Assembly (NCBI GenBank): GCA_030741355.1
Contig: JASLVM010000014.1
Coordinates: forward strand, 1-36,038
DNA from: Candidatus Poseidonia sp.
Lineage (GTDB): Archaea; Thermoplasmatota; Poseidoniia; Poseidoniales; Poseidoniaceae
Length of the DNA: 36,038 nt
Reading direction: 5' to 3'
Each line of letters begins with the position of its first letter. Position 1 is the first letter of the stretch. Below are positions 27,901 to 36,038 of the stretch, piece by piece. Made by a program: the position numbers and the translations under genes. The notes beneath the pieces are model-generated. The model did no database searches, was not told the origin of the DNA, and saw only the letters and a list, made by a program, of their open reading frames with translations.

Positions 27901-30900
27901 GGTCAAATCGCCTTGGTAATCCTCAGGCAATTCGTTTGGTTCGCCGTCGCCGTCCGTATCGCCGAGAACACCGAGTTGGATGGTGAAACTGGTGTTGAAC
28001 AAACTCGAGTTTGAGTAAACCGTGTAGTTCGTGAGCGGCACAGCCTCACTTGGGACGCCGTAGATCGTACCGTTGGTCGCACCCAGCATCAGTCCCTCGG
28101 GGAGGTCGGGGTGAATCTCGTACTGAGCACCGCTGATGGTCGAAACCGGTGCAACCGGCTCAATGGCCGTACCGTTCACGGCATACAGAGGACCCTGCGT
28201 GGTGTCATAGACCACGTCTTCCACGGTGATGTTGACCAAGGCGGTGGTGAAGCCGTCGTTGTTCGAAGCCGTGATGGTGTAGAGGGTTCGACCCGCCATT
28301 TCCGTAGGCGTTCCGCTGATGTGTCCCGTGGAGTTGTCAAAGACAAGTCCAGCAGGCAGTTCAGGCGCAATTGACCAAGTCAACACCGGTCCACCGGTGG
28401 AGACCGGGAGCAGGTCGACGACGCTGGAGTTGTTGAGCAGTTGAACATCGCTCGGGATGTACTCCACAACGGGGAGGCTGTCAAGAACGGTGATGTAGAT
28501 GGACGTCGAAACCGTACCGCCAGAGTTGACACCTTCAACGGTGAACATGGTGCGGCTGAGGATCTCGGACGGTGTACCGCTGATTTCTCCCGTGGTGGTG
28601 TTGAAGGTCAAACCTGCAGGCAGGCTTGGACTGATGGTCCAGGACAGAATCTCACCTTCGCCGGCGACCGTTGGCAAAAGCGGAAGGTCGCTGCTGACCG
28701 TGTTGTTGGTGAGGCTCAAATCATCTGGGCTGTAAGAGATGGTCGAGAGTTCGTCAACGACGGTCAAGTTCAGGTAGGCCGTGGTGGCTCCACCCGTGTT
28801 CGTTGCATTGATGGTGAACATGGTGCGGGCGAGCAATTCAGTGGCTGTACCGCTGATGACACCGGTCGACGAATCGAACGCAAGACCGGCCGGTAGGTCG
28901 GGGCTGATGGTCCAAGAGACGAAAGCGCCCGAGCCGGTCAGTGTTGGTGAAAGTGGGAGGTCGGAGCTGGCGGTGTTCTTCGTCAGGCTCAGGTCATCAG
29001 GGGTGTAGGATACCGTTGGGACTTCATCGACGATGGTGATGTTCACGTAAGCGATGGCGCTTCCTCCGGAGTTGGTTCCCGTGATGGTGAACATGGTTCG
29101 TGAGAGAAGTTCCGTCGGTGTTCCGCTGATGGTTCCGTCAGCTGTATTGAACGCCAGACCGCTTGGCAGGCTCGGAGTGATGGACCAAGAGACGACCGCA
29201 CCTGAACCCGAGACCGTTGGTGCAAGCGGCAAATCACTGCTGACCGTGTTGTTGGTCATTTGCAAATCGTCGGGCGTGTAGGTCATCACAGGGGCCACAT
29301 CGTTGACCTCAAGGGTCAACGTGGCTGAAGCGCTACCGCCAGCGTTGGTGGCGGTGATGGTGTAGGTTGTTGACGGGGAAACGGCCGTCGGCGTTCCGTT
29401 GATTTCACCGGTGGTGGTGTTGAAGGAAAGACCAGCAGGCAAGGCTGGCGAGATCGACCACGACGCCACCGGTCCACCGCTGGCCGTTGGGGTGAGCGGG
29501 GTGATGGCGGTGCCCTTTTCTGCCGTCAAGGAACTCGGGCTGAACGTGATGCCCGATGGAGCAGCAACCTCCACCTCGATGGTGATGGTGGTGGTCGCAT
29601 TGCCACCGGTGTTGGTGGCCGTAACCGTGTACGCAGTGGATGAGCTGAGCGTGCTTGGCGTTCCAGAAATCGCACCGGTTGCCGTGTCGAAGGAGAGACC
29701 GGCCGGGAGCGTGGGGGTAATCGACCAAGAGATGACCGCGCCACCGCTTGAGGTTGGTGTGGTCGTCGTCATGGTGGCGTCCTTCGTCAGCGTGAGCGTA
29801 CTTGGGTTGTAGGTGACGGACGATGGAGCGATGTCGTTGACCTGAATGCTCAGTGTCACCGATGCACTTCCTCCGGCGTTCGTCGCTGTCACGGTGTAGT
29901 TGGTGAACGAGGAAACGGCAGTCGGCGTTCCACTGAGAGCACCGGTTGAGGTGTCAAACGAGAGACCGGCTGGGAGCGTTGGCGTGATCGACCAAGAAGT
30001 GACCGTACCGCCGCTGGAGGTCGGTGTGACCGATGTCATGGCGACGCCCTTCGTGAGGGTCCACGAACTTGGGCTGTAGGTGATGGCGGAAGGAGCAGCA
30101 TCGGTGACGAGAATGGTCACTGTGGCCGTTGCGCTACCACCGGTGTTGGTGGCCGTGATGGTGTAGGTGGTCGAGGTTGAAGTGACCGTTGGTGTACCGC
30201 TGATGGCGCCCGTAGAGGTGTCCAAGGACAGACCTGCTGGCAACGACGGGGAAATCGACCAGGAAACGACGGCGCCGCCGCTGGAGGTCGGTGTTGCCGT
30301 GGTCATGGCGGAATCCTTTGCCAACGTGAAGGAGTTCGGTGTGTAGGTGATGGTTGACGGGGCAATGTCGTTCACGGCAAGGGACACGACGGTTGAGTTG
30401 CTACCTCCGGCGTTCGTGGCCGTGATGGTGTAGTTGGCGTCAGCCGAGACCACCGTCGGTGTACCGCTGATGGCACCGGTGGAGGTGTCGAAGGACAGAC
30501 CGGTTGGGAGCGACGGGGAAATCGACCAACTGACGACGGTGCCGCCACTGACGGACGGGGTTGCCGAGGTCATGGTCGTGCCCTTGGTCAGGGTGAACGG
30601 ACTGCCGCTGTAGGTGACACCGGACGGTGGAGCATCGTTCACCAGGATGGAGATGGTTGTGGTGTCGCTGCCACCCGTGTTGCTCGCTGTGACGGTGTAA
30701 GTCGTGGATGATGTGATGGTCGTTGGCGTTCCGCTGATGGCACCGGTGGAGGTGTTGAAGGTAAGACCACTGGGGAGCGACGGGGAAATCGACCACGAGG
30801 TGACTGTTCCACCGCTGGCGCTTGGGGTTGAGGTGGTCATGGCCGAGTCCTTCGTGAGCGTGAACGGGTTTCCACTGTAGACGATGGAGGATGGGGCGAT

Positions 30901-33900
30901 GTCGTTGACGGTGATGGTGACGGTGGCGGTTGAACTACCACCGGTGTTGCTCGCAGTGACCGTGTATTGTGTGACGGACGACACCGCTGTTGGTGTTCCG
31001 CTGATGGCACCGGTTGAACTCGAGAACAGGAGACCTGCAGGCAGAGTTGGCGAAATGGACCACGAGATGACCGCACCTCCGCCGGCGCTTGGGGTGGCGG
31101 CGGTCATGGCCGTGCCCTTGGTCAAGGTGAACGGACTTCCGGTGTAGAGGATGGAGTACGGGGAAACATCGTTGACTTGGATGGTGACCGTGGCCGTACC
31201 GGTACCGCCGAGGTTGGTAGCGGTGACCGTGTAGTTGTTCGAAGCGGACACCGCAGTCGGTGTTCCACTGAGGACGCCCGTCGAGGTGTTGAAGCTAAGA
31301 CCGGCTGGGAGCGACGGGGAAATCGACCAGGAGGTGACCGTTCCGCCGCTGGACGACGGTGTCAGCGTTGCCATGGCCGAGCCCTTGGTCAAGGTGAGTG
31401 AACTCGGGCTGTAGGCGATGACTGGAGCAGCGTCGTTGACGAGGATGGTGACCGTGGTGGTTGCACTGCCACCGGTGTTGCTCGCAGTGACGGTGTAGGT
31501 TGCTGCGGAGGTGATGGCCGTTGGTGTTCCGCTGATGGCACCGGTCGAGGTGTCAAAGGAGAGGCCGGCTGGGAGCGTAGCAGAAATTGACCATGAGGTT
31601 ACTGCACCACCGCTTGAGGTCGGTGTGACCGTGGTCATGGCTGAGTCTTTGGTCAAGGAGAGGGTGCTCGGGGTGTAGGTGACGCCGGACGGTGCGATGT
31701 CGTTGACGGCGATGGTAACGGTGGCTGTACCGCTGCCTCCGGCGTTGGTCGCCGTGACCGTGTAGGAGGTAGAGGAGGAGACAGCTGTTGGTGTACCGCC
31801 GATTGCACCGGTGGACGTGTTGAAGGAAAGACCGGCTGGGAGCGTTGGCGTGATGGACCATGAGGAAACCGCACCGCCGCTTGCCGTCGGTGTGACCGTT
31901 GACATCGAGACGCCCTTGGCCAAAGTAAGTGAACTTGGACTGTAGGTGATCGACGATGGTGCGGCCATGTTGACCTGAATGGTCACAATGGCCGTTGCAC
32001 TACCACCGGTGTTGCTGGCTGTAACCGTGAAGGACGTCGAAGAGGTGATGGCCGTTGGCGTTCCACTGATGGTTCCGGTCGACGTGTCAAAGGAAAGACC
32101 AGCGGGCAGCGCCGCAGAGATCGACCACGACGTGACAGCTCCACCGCTTGAGGTTGGGGTGATGGCCGACATGGTGACATCCTTCGTCAATGAAAGCGAA
32201 CTCGGGGTGTAGGTGATGGAAGACGGGGCCACGTCATTGACGACAATGGACACGACCGTTGAGTTGCTACCGCCACCGTTCGTTGCGGTAACGGTGTAGT
32301 TGGCAACGGAGGTGATGGCCGTTGGTGTACCACTGATGGCACCGGTGGAGGAGTCAAGTGAAAGACCAGCGGGCAGCGACGGGGAAACCGACCACGTCGT
32401 GACCGTTCCACCGCTTACCGACGGCGTGGCGGTGGTCATGGCCACACCCTTCGTCAGGGTGAACGGACTGCCGCTGTAAGCAACACCAGAAGGTGGCGCA
32501 TCGTTGACGGTGATGGAGATGGTTGCGGTTGCACTGCCACCGGTGTTGGTAGCGGTCACGGTGTACGAGGTGGAGGACGAGGTGGCTGTTGGCGTTCCTG
32601 AAATCGCACCGGTTGACGTCGAGAAGGAAAGACCGGCTGGGAGCGTCGGGGAAATCGACCAGGAGGTGACCGTTCCACCGCTGGAGGTGGGGGTAGCCGT
32701 GGTCATGGCCGTGCCCTTGTTGAGGGAGAATGGACTTCCACTGTAGGCGATGGTGTTTGGTGCTTCATCGTTGACCGTGATGCTGAGTGTAGCGGTATCG
32801 GTACCGCCGGTGTTGCTCGCAGTGACCGTGTATTGAGTGGTGGACGTGATGGCGGTTGGTGTTCCTGAAATCTCACCGTTGGTGGTGGAGAACGAAAGGC
32901 CAGCAGGCAGCGACGGGGAAATCGACCAAGAGGTGACCGTACCGCCGCTCACGGTTGGAGTGGCCGTGGTCATGGCCGTGCCCTTCGTCAACGTGAACGG
33001 AGTTCCGCTGTAGACGAGGGAGTAGGGAGAAACATCGTTGACCTGAATGGTCACCGTAGCCGTTCCGCTACCGCCGAGGTTGGTCGCCGTGACCGTGTAG
33101 GACGTTGAAGAGGAAACCGCCGTCGGGGTTCCGCTGATCGCACCGGTGGACGTGTTGAACGAGAGACCGGATGGAAGCGATGGAGAAACGGACCACGATG
33201 TCGCGGTTCCACCGGACGTGGTGGGCGTGTTGTTGGTCATCGCAACACCCTTGGTCAAGGTGATTGAACTCGGGCTGTAGGTGATGGACGACGGGGCTTC
33301 ATCGTAAACAACAACGGTGACGGTGGTGGTTGCACTGCCTCCCGTGTTACTCGCAGTCACGGTGTACGTGGTGGCCGAGGTGACCGCCGTTGGAGTTCCT
33401 GAAATGGCACCGCTGGAGGTGTCGAAGGTAAGACCGGATGGGAGGGTCGCAGAGATGGACCATGAGGTGACGGCCCCGCCGCTGGACGTCGGTGTGACCG
33501 TGGTCATGGCCGTGTTCTTGGTCAGGGTCAGGGTGCTCGGACTGTAGGTGACAGAGGACGGGGCAATGTCGTTCACCGCGATGGTGACCGTGGCTGTACC
33601 GCTGCCTCCGGCGTTGGTTGCCGTGACCGTGTAAGCGGTTGAGGAGGAAACTGCTGTTGGTGTTCCGCTGATCGCTCCGGTGGACGTGTCAAAGGTAAGG
33701 CCCGCAGGGAGCGTAGGTGAAATGGACCATGAGGAAACGGGACCTCCGCTTGCACTGGGCGTCACCGTGGTCATGGCGACACCTTTCGCCAAGGTAAGGG
33801 AACTCGGACTGTAGGTAATGGACGACGGGGCGGCGATGTTGACTTGGATGGTCACAATGGCCGTTGCACTGCCACCGGTGTTGCTGGCGGTCACCGTGTA

Positions 33901-36038
33901 CGAAGTGGATGAACTGGTGACGGTTGGCGTACCAGAGATCGCACCGGTTGAGGTCGAGAAGGCAAGGCCGGACGGCAACGACGGGGAAATCGACCATTGA
34001 GTAACGGCCCCCCCGCTGGTGGTTGGTGTTACGGTCGACATGGTCGTGCCCTTGGTCAACGAGAACGAGTTGGGGGTGTAGGTGATGGACGATGGAGCAA
34101 CATCGTTCACCTGGACCGTAACCGTGGTCGTACCACTTCCACCGGCGTTGGATGCCGTGACCGTGTAGGACGTTGATGAGGTCACTGCGGTTGGGGTTCC
34201 GCTGATGACACCGGTGGAGGTGTCCATGGAAAGACCGGATGGCAAGGACGGAGAGACCGACCAGGATGTGGCAGCGCCACCGGTTGAAGTGGGTGTTACA
34301 TTGGTCATGGCGACGCCCTTGGTCAACGTGAGTGAACTCGGACTGTAGCTGATGGAAGGTGCCTCGTCGTTCACCAAGATGGTGACGGTAGCGGTTGCAC
34401 TTCCTCCGGTGTTGCTGGCAGTGACCGTGTAGGTTGCAGAGGAGGTGATGGCGGTCGGTGTTCCACTGATGGCACCGGTCGACGAGTCAATCGAGAGACC
34501 CGATGGGAGAGCAGGTGAGACGCTCCAAGATGTCACTGCACCACCGCTGGACGTTGGAGTGACAGCGGTCATGGCCGTGTTCTTGACCAGGGAGAGCGAA
34601 CTCGGAGTGTAGGTGATGGAGGATGGAGCGATGTCGTTGACTACGATGGTGACCGAGGCGGTCGTGTTTCCACCGGTGTTGCTGGCGGTGATGGTGTAGG
34701 AAGCAGACGATGTGATGGCCGTTGGTGTACCTGAAATGGCACCGGTTGACGAGTCCATTGAGAGGCCGGCGGGAAGCGACGGCGAAACCGACCAAGAGGT
34801 CACAGGACCGCCGCTGGCGGTGGGCGTCACCGTCGTCATGGCCGTACCCTTGGTCAGCGTGAACGAGTTTGGACTGAAGGTCAAGGAGGAAGGCGCAACA
34901 TCGTTGACCTCAATCGTGACATCTGCGGTGTCGGTACCGCCGGTGTTGCTGACCGTGATCGTGTAGGTTGCAGAGGACGTGATGGCCGTTGGCGTTCCAC
35001 TGATGGCACCGTTTGAGGTCGAGAAGGTGAGGCCGGACGGCAACGTCGGGTAAATCGACCATTGGGTGACAACCCCGCCGCTGGAGGTTGGCGTCGCTGT
35101 TGTCATGCTTGTTCCTTTGGTCAGCGTAAACGAATTTGGGCTGTAAGCAATGACTGGAGCAGCGTCGTTCACGATGATGGTGACCGAGGCGGTCGTGCTA
35201 CCACCGGTGTTGCTCGCCGTAATGGTGTAGGAAACAAACGACATAATGGCCGTTGGTGTGCCTGAAATGGCACCGGTGGACGAGTCAAGGGCCAATCCTG
35301 CTGATAGCGATGGAGAGACGGACCACGTGGTGATGGTTCCACCGCTTGACGTTGGAGTCACCGTCGTCATGGCCGTGCCCTTGGTCAAAGTGAACGAGTT
35401 CGGACTGTAGGTCAAGGAGGAAGGGGCGATGTCGTTGACCGTGATGGTCACCGTTGCCGTGGTGCTTCCACCGGTGTTGCTTCCGGTAATCGTGTAGCTG
35501 GAAAAAGAGGAGACGACCGAAGGCGTCCCGCTGATCGCACCTGTGGAGGAGTCAATCGAAAGCCCGTTTGGCAGAGAAGGAGAGATGGACCAGGTGGTGA
35601 TGGTTCCACCGCTTGACGTTGGAGTCACTGTTGTCATCGCCGTGCCCTTGGTCAGGGTGAACGCGTTCGGGCTGTAGGAAATCGTAGTTGGTGCGATATC
35701 GTTGACCACGATGGTAACGTCATCGGTCGTGCTGCCACCGGTGTTGGAGGCGGTGACCGTGTAGGTCGCAGAAGAGGTAACCGCTGTTGGGGTTCCACTG
35801 ATGGCACCGGTGGACGAGTCCAACGTGAGTCCAGCAGGAAGGGTCGGGGAAACCGACCAGGTGGTGATCGCGCCACCGCTGGCGGTGGGTGTCACCGTCG
35901 TCATGGCCGTCCCCTTGGTCAAGGTAAACGAGTCCGGGCTGTAGGTCAGTGAAGAAGGAGCGATGTCGTCAACCACGATGGTAACGTCATCGGTCGTGCT
36001 GCCACCGGTGTTGGAGGCGGTGACCGTGTAGGTCGCCG
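24940..36038 (-). CDS. Giant membrane-anchored surface protein (partial, N-terminus beyond window): He_PIG Ig repeats, TSP3 repeats, TM, cytosolic beta domain, TolA-like charged helix, two HhH units
   Basis: More than 3678 aa open frame running off the right edge; the track start at 35976 is an internal ATG. Repeats SWSISPSLPAGLSFDTSTGAISGTPTAxxSxTxYTVTASNTGGSATxTVTIxVND; DxDGDG repeats; L-rich TM; (AAAKKKAEEE)n; KDDLQxIKGIGPFIEEKLNALGI x2. Confidence 0.93.
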   Translation of the reverse strand, partial: ATYTVTASNTGGSTTDDVTIVVDDIAPSSLTYSPDSFTLTKGTAMTTVTPTASGGAITTWSVSPTLPAGLTLDSSTGAISGTPTAVTSSATYTVTASNTGGSTTDDVTIVVNDIAPTTISYSPNAFTLTKGTAMTTVTPTSSGGTITTWSISPSLPNGLSIDSSTGAISGTPSVVSSFSSYTITGSNTGGSTTATVTITVNDIAPSSLTYSPNSFTLTKGTAMTTVTPTSSGGTITTWSVSPSLSAGLALDSSTGAISGTPTAIMSFVSYTITASNTGGSTTASVTIIVNDAAPVIAYSPNSFTLTKGTSMTTATPTSSGGVVTQWSIYPTLPSGLTFSTSNGAISGTPTAITSSATYTITVSNTGGTDTADVTIEVNDVAPSSLTFSPNSFTLTKGTAMTTVTPTASGGPVTSWSVSPSLPAGLSMDSSTGAISGTPTAITSSASYTITASNTGGNTTASVTIVVNDIAPSSITYTPSSLSLVKNTAMTAVTPTSSGGAVTSWSVSPALPSGLSIDSSTGAISGTPTAITSSATYTVTASNTGGSATATVTILVNDEAPSISYSPSSLTLTKGVAMTNVTPTSTGGAATSWSVSPSLPSGLSMDTSTGVISGTPTAVTSSTSYTVTASNAGGSGTTTVTVQVNDVAPSSITYTPNSFSLTKGTTMSTVTPTTSGGAVTQWSISPSLPSGLAFSTSTGAISGTPTVTSSSTSYTVTASNTGGSATAIVTIQVNIAAPSSITYSPSSLTLAKGVAMTTVTPSASGGPVSSWSISPTLPAGLTFDTSTGAISGTPTAVSSSTAYTVTATNAGGSGTATVTIAVNDIAPSSVTYSPSTLTLTKNTAMTTVTPTSSGGAVTSWSISATLPSGLTFDTSSGAISGTPTAVTSATTYTVTASNTGGSATTTVTVVVYDEAPSSITYSPSSITLTKGVAMTNNTPTTSGGTATSWSVSPSLPSGLSFNTSTGAISGTPTAVSSSTSYTVTATNLGGSGTATVTIQVNDVSPYSLVYSGTPFTLTKGTAMTTATPTVSGGTVTSWSISPSLPAGLSFSTTNGEISGTPTAITSTTQYTVTASNTGGTDTATLSITVNDEAPNTIAYSGSPFSLNKGTAMTTATPTSSGGTVTSWSISPTLPAGLSFSTSTGAISGTPTATSSSTSYTVTATNTGGSATATISITVNDAPPSGVAYSGSPFTLTKGVAMTTATPSVSGGTVTTWSVSPSLPAGLSLDSSTGAISGTPTAITSVANYTVTATNGGGSNSTVVSIVVNDVAPSSITYTPSSLSLTKDVTMSAITPTSSGGAVTSWSISAALPAGLSFDTSTGTISGTPTAITSSTSFTVTASNTGGSATAIVTIQVNMAAPSSITYSPSSLTLAKGVSMSTVTPTASGGAVSSWSITPTLPAGLSFNTSTGAIGGTPTAVSSSTSYTVTATNAGGSGTATVTIAVNDIAPSGVTYTPSTLSLTKDSAMTTVTPTSSGGAVTSWSISATLPAGLSFDTSTGAISGTPTAITSAATYTVTASNTGGSATTTVTILVNDAAPVIAYSPSSLTLTKGSAMATLTPSSSGGTVTSWSISPSLPAGLSFNTSTGVLSGTPTAVSASNNYTVTATNLGGTGTATVTIQVNDVSPYSILYTGSPFTLTKGTAMTAATPSAGGGAVISWSISPTLPAGLLFSSSTGAISGTPTAVSSVTQYTVTASNTGGSSTATVTITVNDIAPSSIVYSGNPFTLTKDSAMTTSTPSASGGTVTSWSISPSLPSGLTFNTSTGAISGTPTTITSSTTYTVTASNTGGSDTTTISILVNDAPPSGVTYSGSPFTLTKGTTMTSATPSVSGGTVVSWSISPSLPTGLSFDTSTGAISGTPTVVSADANYTITATNAGGSNSTVVSLAVNDIAPSTITYTPNSFTLAKDSAMTTATPTSSGGAVVSWSISPSLPAGLSLDTSTGAISGTPTVTSTSTTYTITATNTGGSATATVTILVTDAAPSAITYSPSSWTLTKGVAMTSVTPTSSGGTVTSWSITPTLPAGLSFDTSTGALSGTPTAVSSFTNYTVTATNAGGSASVTLSIQVNDIAPSSVTYNPSTLTLTKDATMTTTTPTSSGGAVISWSITPTLPAGLSFDTATGAISGTPSTLSSSTAYTVTATNTGGNATTTITIEVEVAAPSGITFSPSSLTAEKGTAITPLTPTASGGPVASWSISPALPAGLSFNTTTGEINGTPTAVSPSTTYTITATNAGGSASATLTLEVNDVAPVMTYTPDDLQMTNNTVSSDLPLAPTVSGSGAVVSWSITPSLPSGLAFNTADGTISGTPTELLSRTMFTITGTNSGGSAIAYVNITIVDEVPTVSYTPDDLSLTKNTASSDLPLSPTLTGSGAFVSWTISPDLPAGLAFDSSTGVISGTATELLARTMFTINATNTGGATTAYLNLTVVDELSTISYSPDDLSLTNNTVSSDLPLLPTVAGEGEILSWTISPSLPAGLTFNTTTGEISGTPSEILSRTMFTVEGVNSGGTVSTSIYITVLDSLPVVEYIPSDVQLLNNSSVVDLLPVSTGGPVLTWSIAPELPAGLVFDNSTGHISGTPTEMAGRTLYTITASNNDGFTTALVNITVEDVVYDTTQGPLYAVNGTAIEPVAPVSTISGAQYEIHPDLPEGLMLGATNGTIYGVPSEAVPLTNYTVYSNSSLFNTSFTIQLGVLGDTDGDGEPNELPEDYQGDLTEDADDDGDGASDADEAACLSDPQSADSTPQDLDGDSICDALDEDIDGDGLLNTAEDNSGNYTSAENPGTNATNADSDGDGVCDGPNAVGGVCSAGPDAFPHDAAASVDTDGDGLPDELAEGVDTDLVADSDDDGDQWTDAEEVACGTNPKNGVSRPLDGDVDGICDALDEKVLGYSKNGTEGEIFEAVFGQSGFTINPNLSGMEPGTWSIYPALPAGLEFSGTMARSGETGVITGTPTEVSPMTEYTVYANNSQTGTQFTFSMAVLADTDGDGLPDNDSVTGLEVDLDDDNDGVLDEKEIECGSNPSDNSDIAKVDESGACIEDSLDSKDDEDDGGFGAWCCWLLLLLLLLLLFLFLRNRDKVLLVGPEPEHTTSQPKFVSGAGTKEEPFVLKPVKALAPGSSVKTKEAISITDMTPEIGVNLLDLDEESNAKRFSMVEIGGQSKEPGFLLEADEEGKLRVRFVFDDAEDPTYAGAEYEGLIKLGKASVYFSWSVEVKQDKKKMNQIRKQKEAEEKAAAEAKEAAAEDDDMAKAQIIAEATGRSVESIVEDLEDDGIVNLSNEGDEQAEAEAKAAEEKAAKEAKAAEEKAAKEAKAAEEKAAKEAEKKAKAEADKKAKEEAAAAAAAAAAATAAKKKADEEKAAKDAEKKAKDEADKKAKEEAAAKKKAEEEAAAKKKAEEEAAAKKKAEEEAAAKKKAEEEAAAKKKAEEAKKAKPVTKEAKKEAELERVKSRAETIDFKVLGKATSTELKSEVKKGATSLEVADASEFADAGSAALVDDGGSTVISWTGKEGNALTGVSGITRVFGKAAVVTTKDDLQVIKGIGPFIEEKLNALGITTYRQIANMNAKLEEQVNEAIEFFPGRVKRDQWANQAKILLGENVKLDEKALKQAEELERVAAKAEKIDFATIGVASVSDKDDLQTIKGIGPFIEEKLNALGIFTFEQISKMTAKIEEEVNIAIEFFPGRVKRDEWAKQAKQLHKDKK
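25787..25920 (-). repeat. 30-bp tandem repeat encoding (AAAKKKAEEE)n, about 4.5-5 copies
   Basis: Direct reading: tcctctgccttcttcttagcggcggcttct with A/G third-position variants. Confidence 0.9.
26092..26190 (-). repeat. 33-bp tandem repeat encoding (AAEEKAAKEAK)n, about 3 copies
   Basis: Direct reading: ttagcagccttttcttcggcagccttggcttcc repeated. Confidence 0.88.
27965..29280 (-). repeat. About five divergent membrane-proximal He_PIG-like modules
   Basis: YTPDDLxLTNNTVSSDLPLxPTVxGxGxxxSWxIxPxLPAGLxF...GTPTE repeats, four clear and one weaker. Confidence 0.75.
29280..36038 (-). repeat. About 25 tandem 267-nt (89-aa) He_PIG-type Ig modules
   Basis: Hand count of the motif (N)D(I/V)AP..YSP..LTLTKG.AMT..TP..SGG..SWSISP.LPAGL....TGAISGTPT in the translation. 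Confidence 0.92.

Noticed and set aside
29280-36038. Possible CRISPR-like array because of regular repeats
   Set aside because: The 267-nt period is in-frame protein-coding Ig modules with no unique spacers.

Overview
This is a protein-dense 36 kb window, most likely from a planktonic marine Euryarchaeote (Marine Group II / Poseidoniales-like). That placement is inferred from an archaeal SecE-Spt5 gene pair, TATA-type promoters close to start codons, CCA-less tRNA genes and very large TSP3/Ig surface proteins; no phylogeny was run. Left to right: a 3'-truncated gene that looks like a degenerate Nudix domain fused to the NGN domain of Spt5/NusG, next to secE; a J-domain protein; an RNase R-like RNB exonuclease; two membrane proteins; a copper module (an overlooked Cys-rich small ORF overlapping a CopA-type P1B ATPase by ATGA, then a CopZ-like HMA protein); two near-identical tRNA-Leu genes (UAG, CAG) flanking an SMR efflux gene; a coupled orphan membrane-protein pair; a class V aminotransferase; DUF3147-like and LysE-like transporters; a secreted TSP3-repeat protein; SelO; cytochrome b561; bacterial-type MetK; FkbM methyltransferase; AhcY; a CmoB-like methyltransferase. 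The right 11 kb is one minus-strand gene (5' end outside the window) for a giant membrane protein: about 30 He_PIG Ig-like modules, TSP3 repeats, one TM helix, a TolA-like charged helix, and two C-terminal helix-hairpin-helix units, one of which carries an inserted fibre-like beta module. The most interesting signals are this outside-to-inside giant protein, the Nudix-Spt5 fusion, and the cryptic Cys-rich copper sORF with its inverted-repeat promoter.
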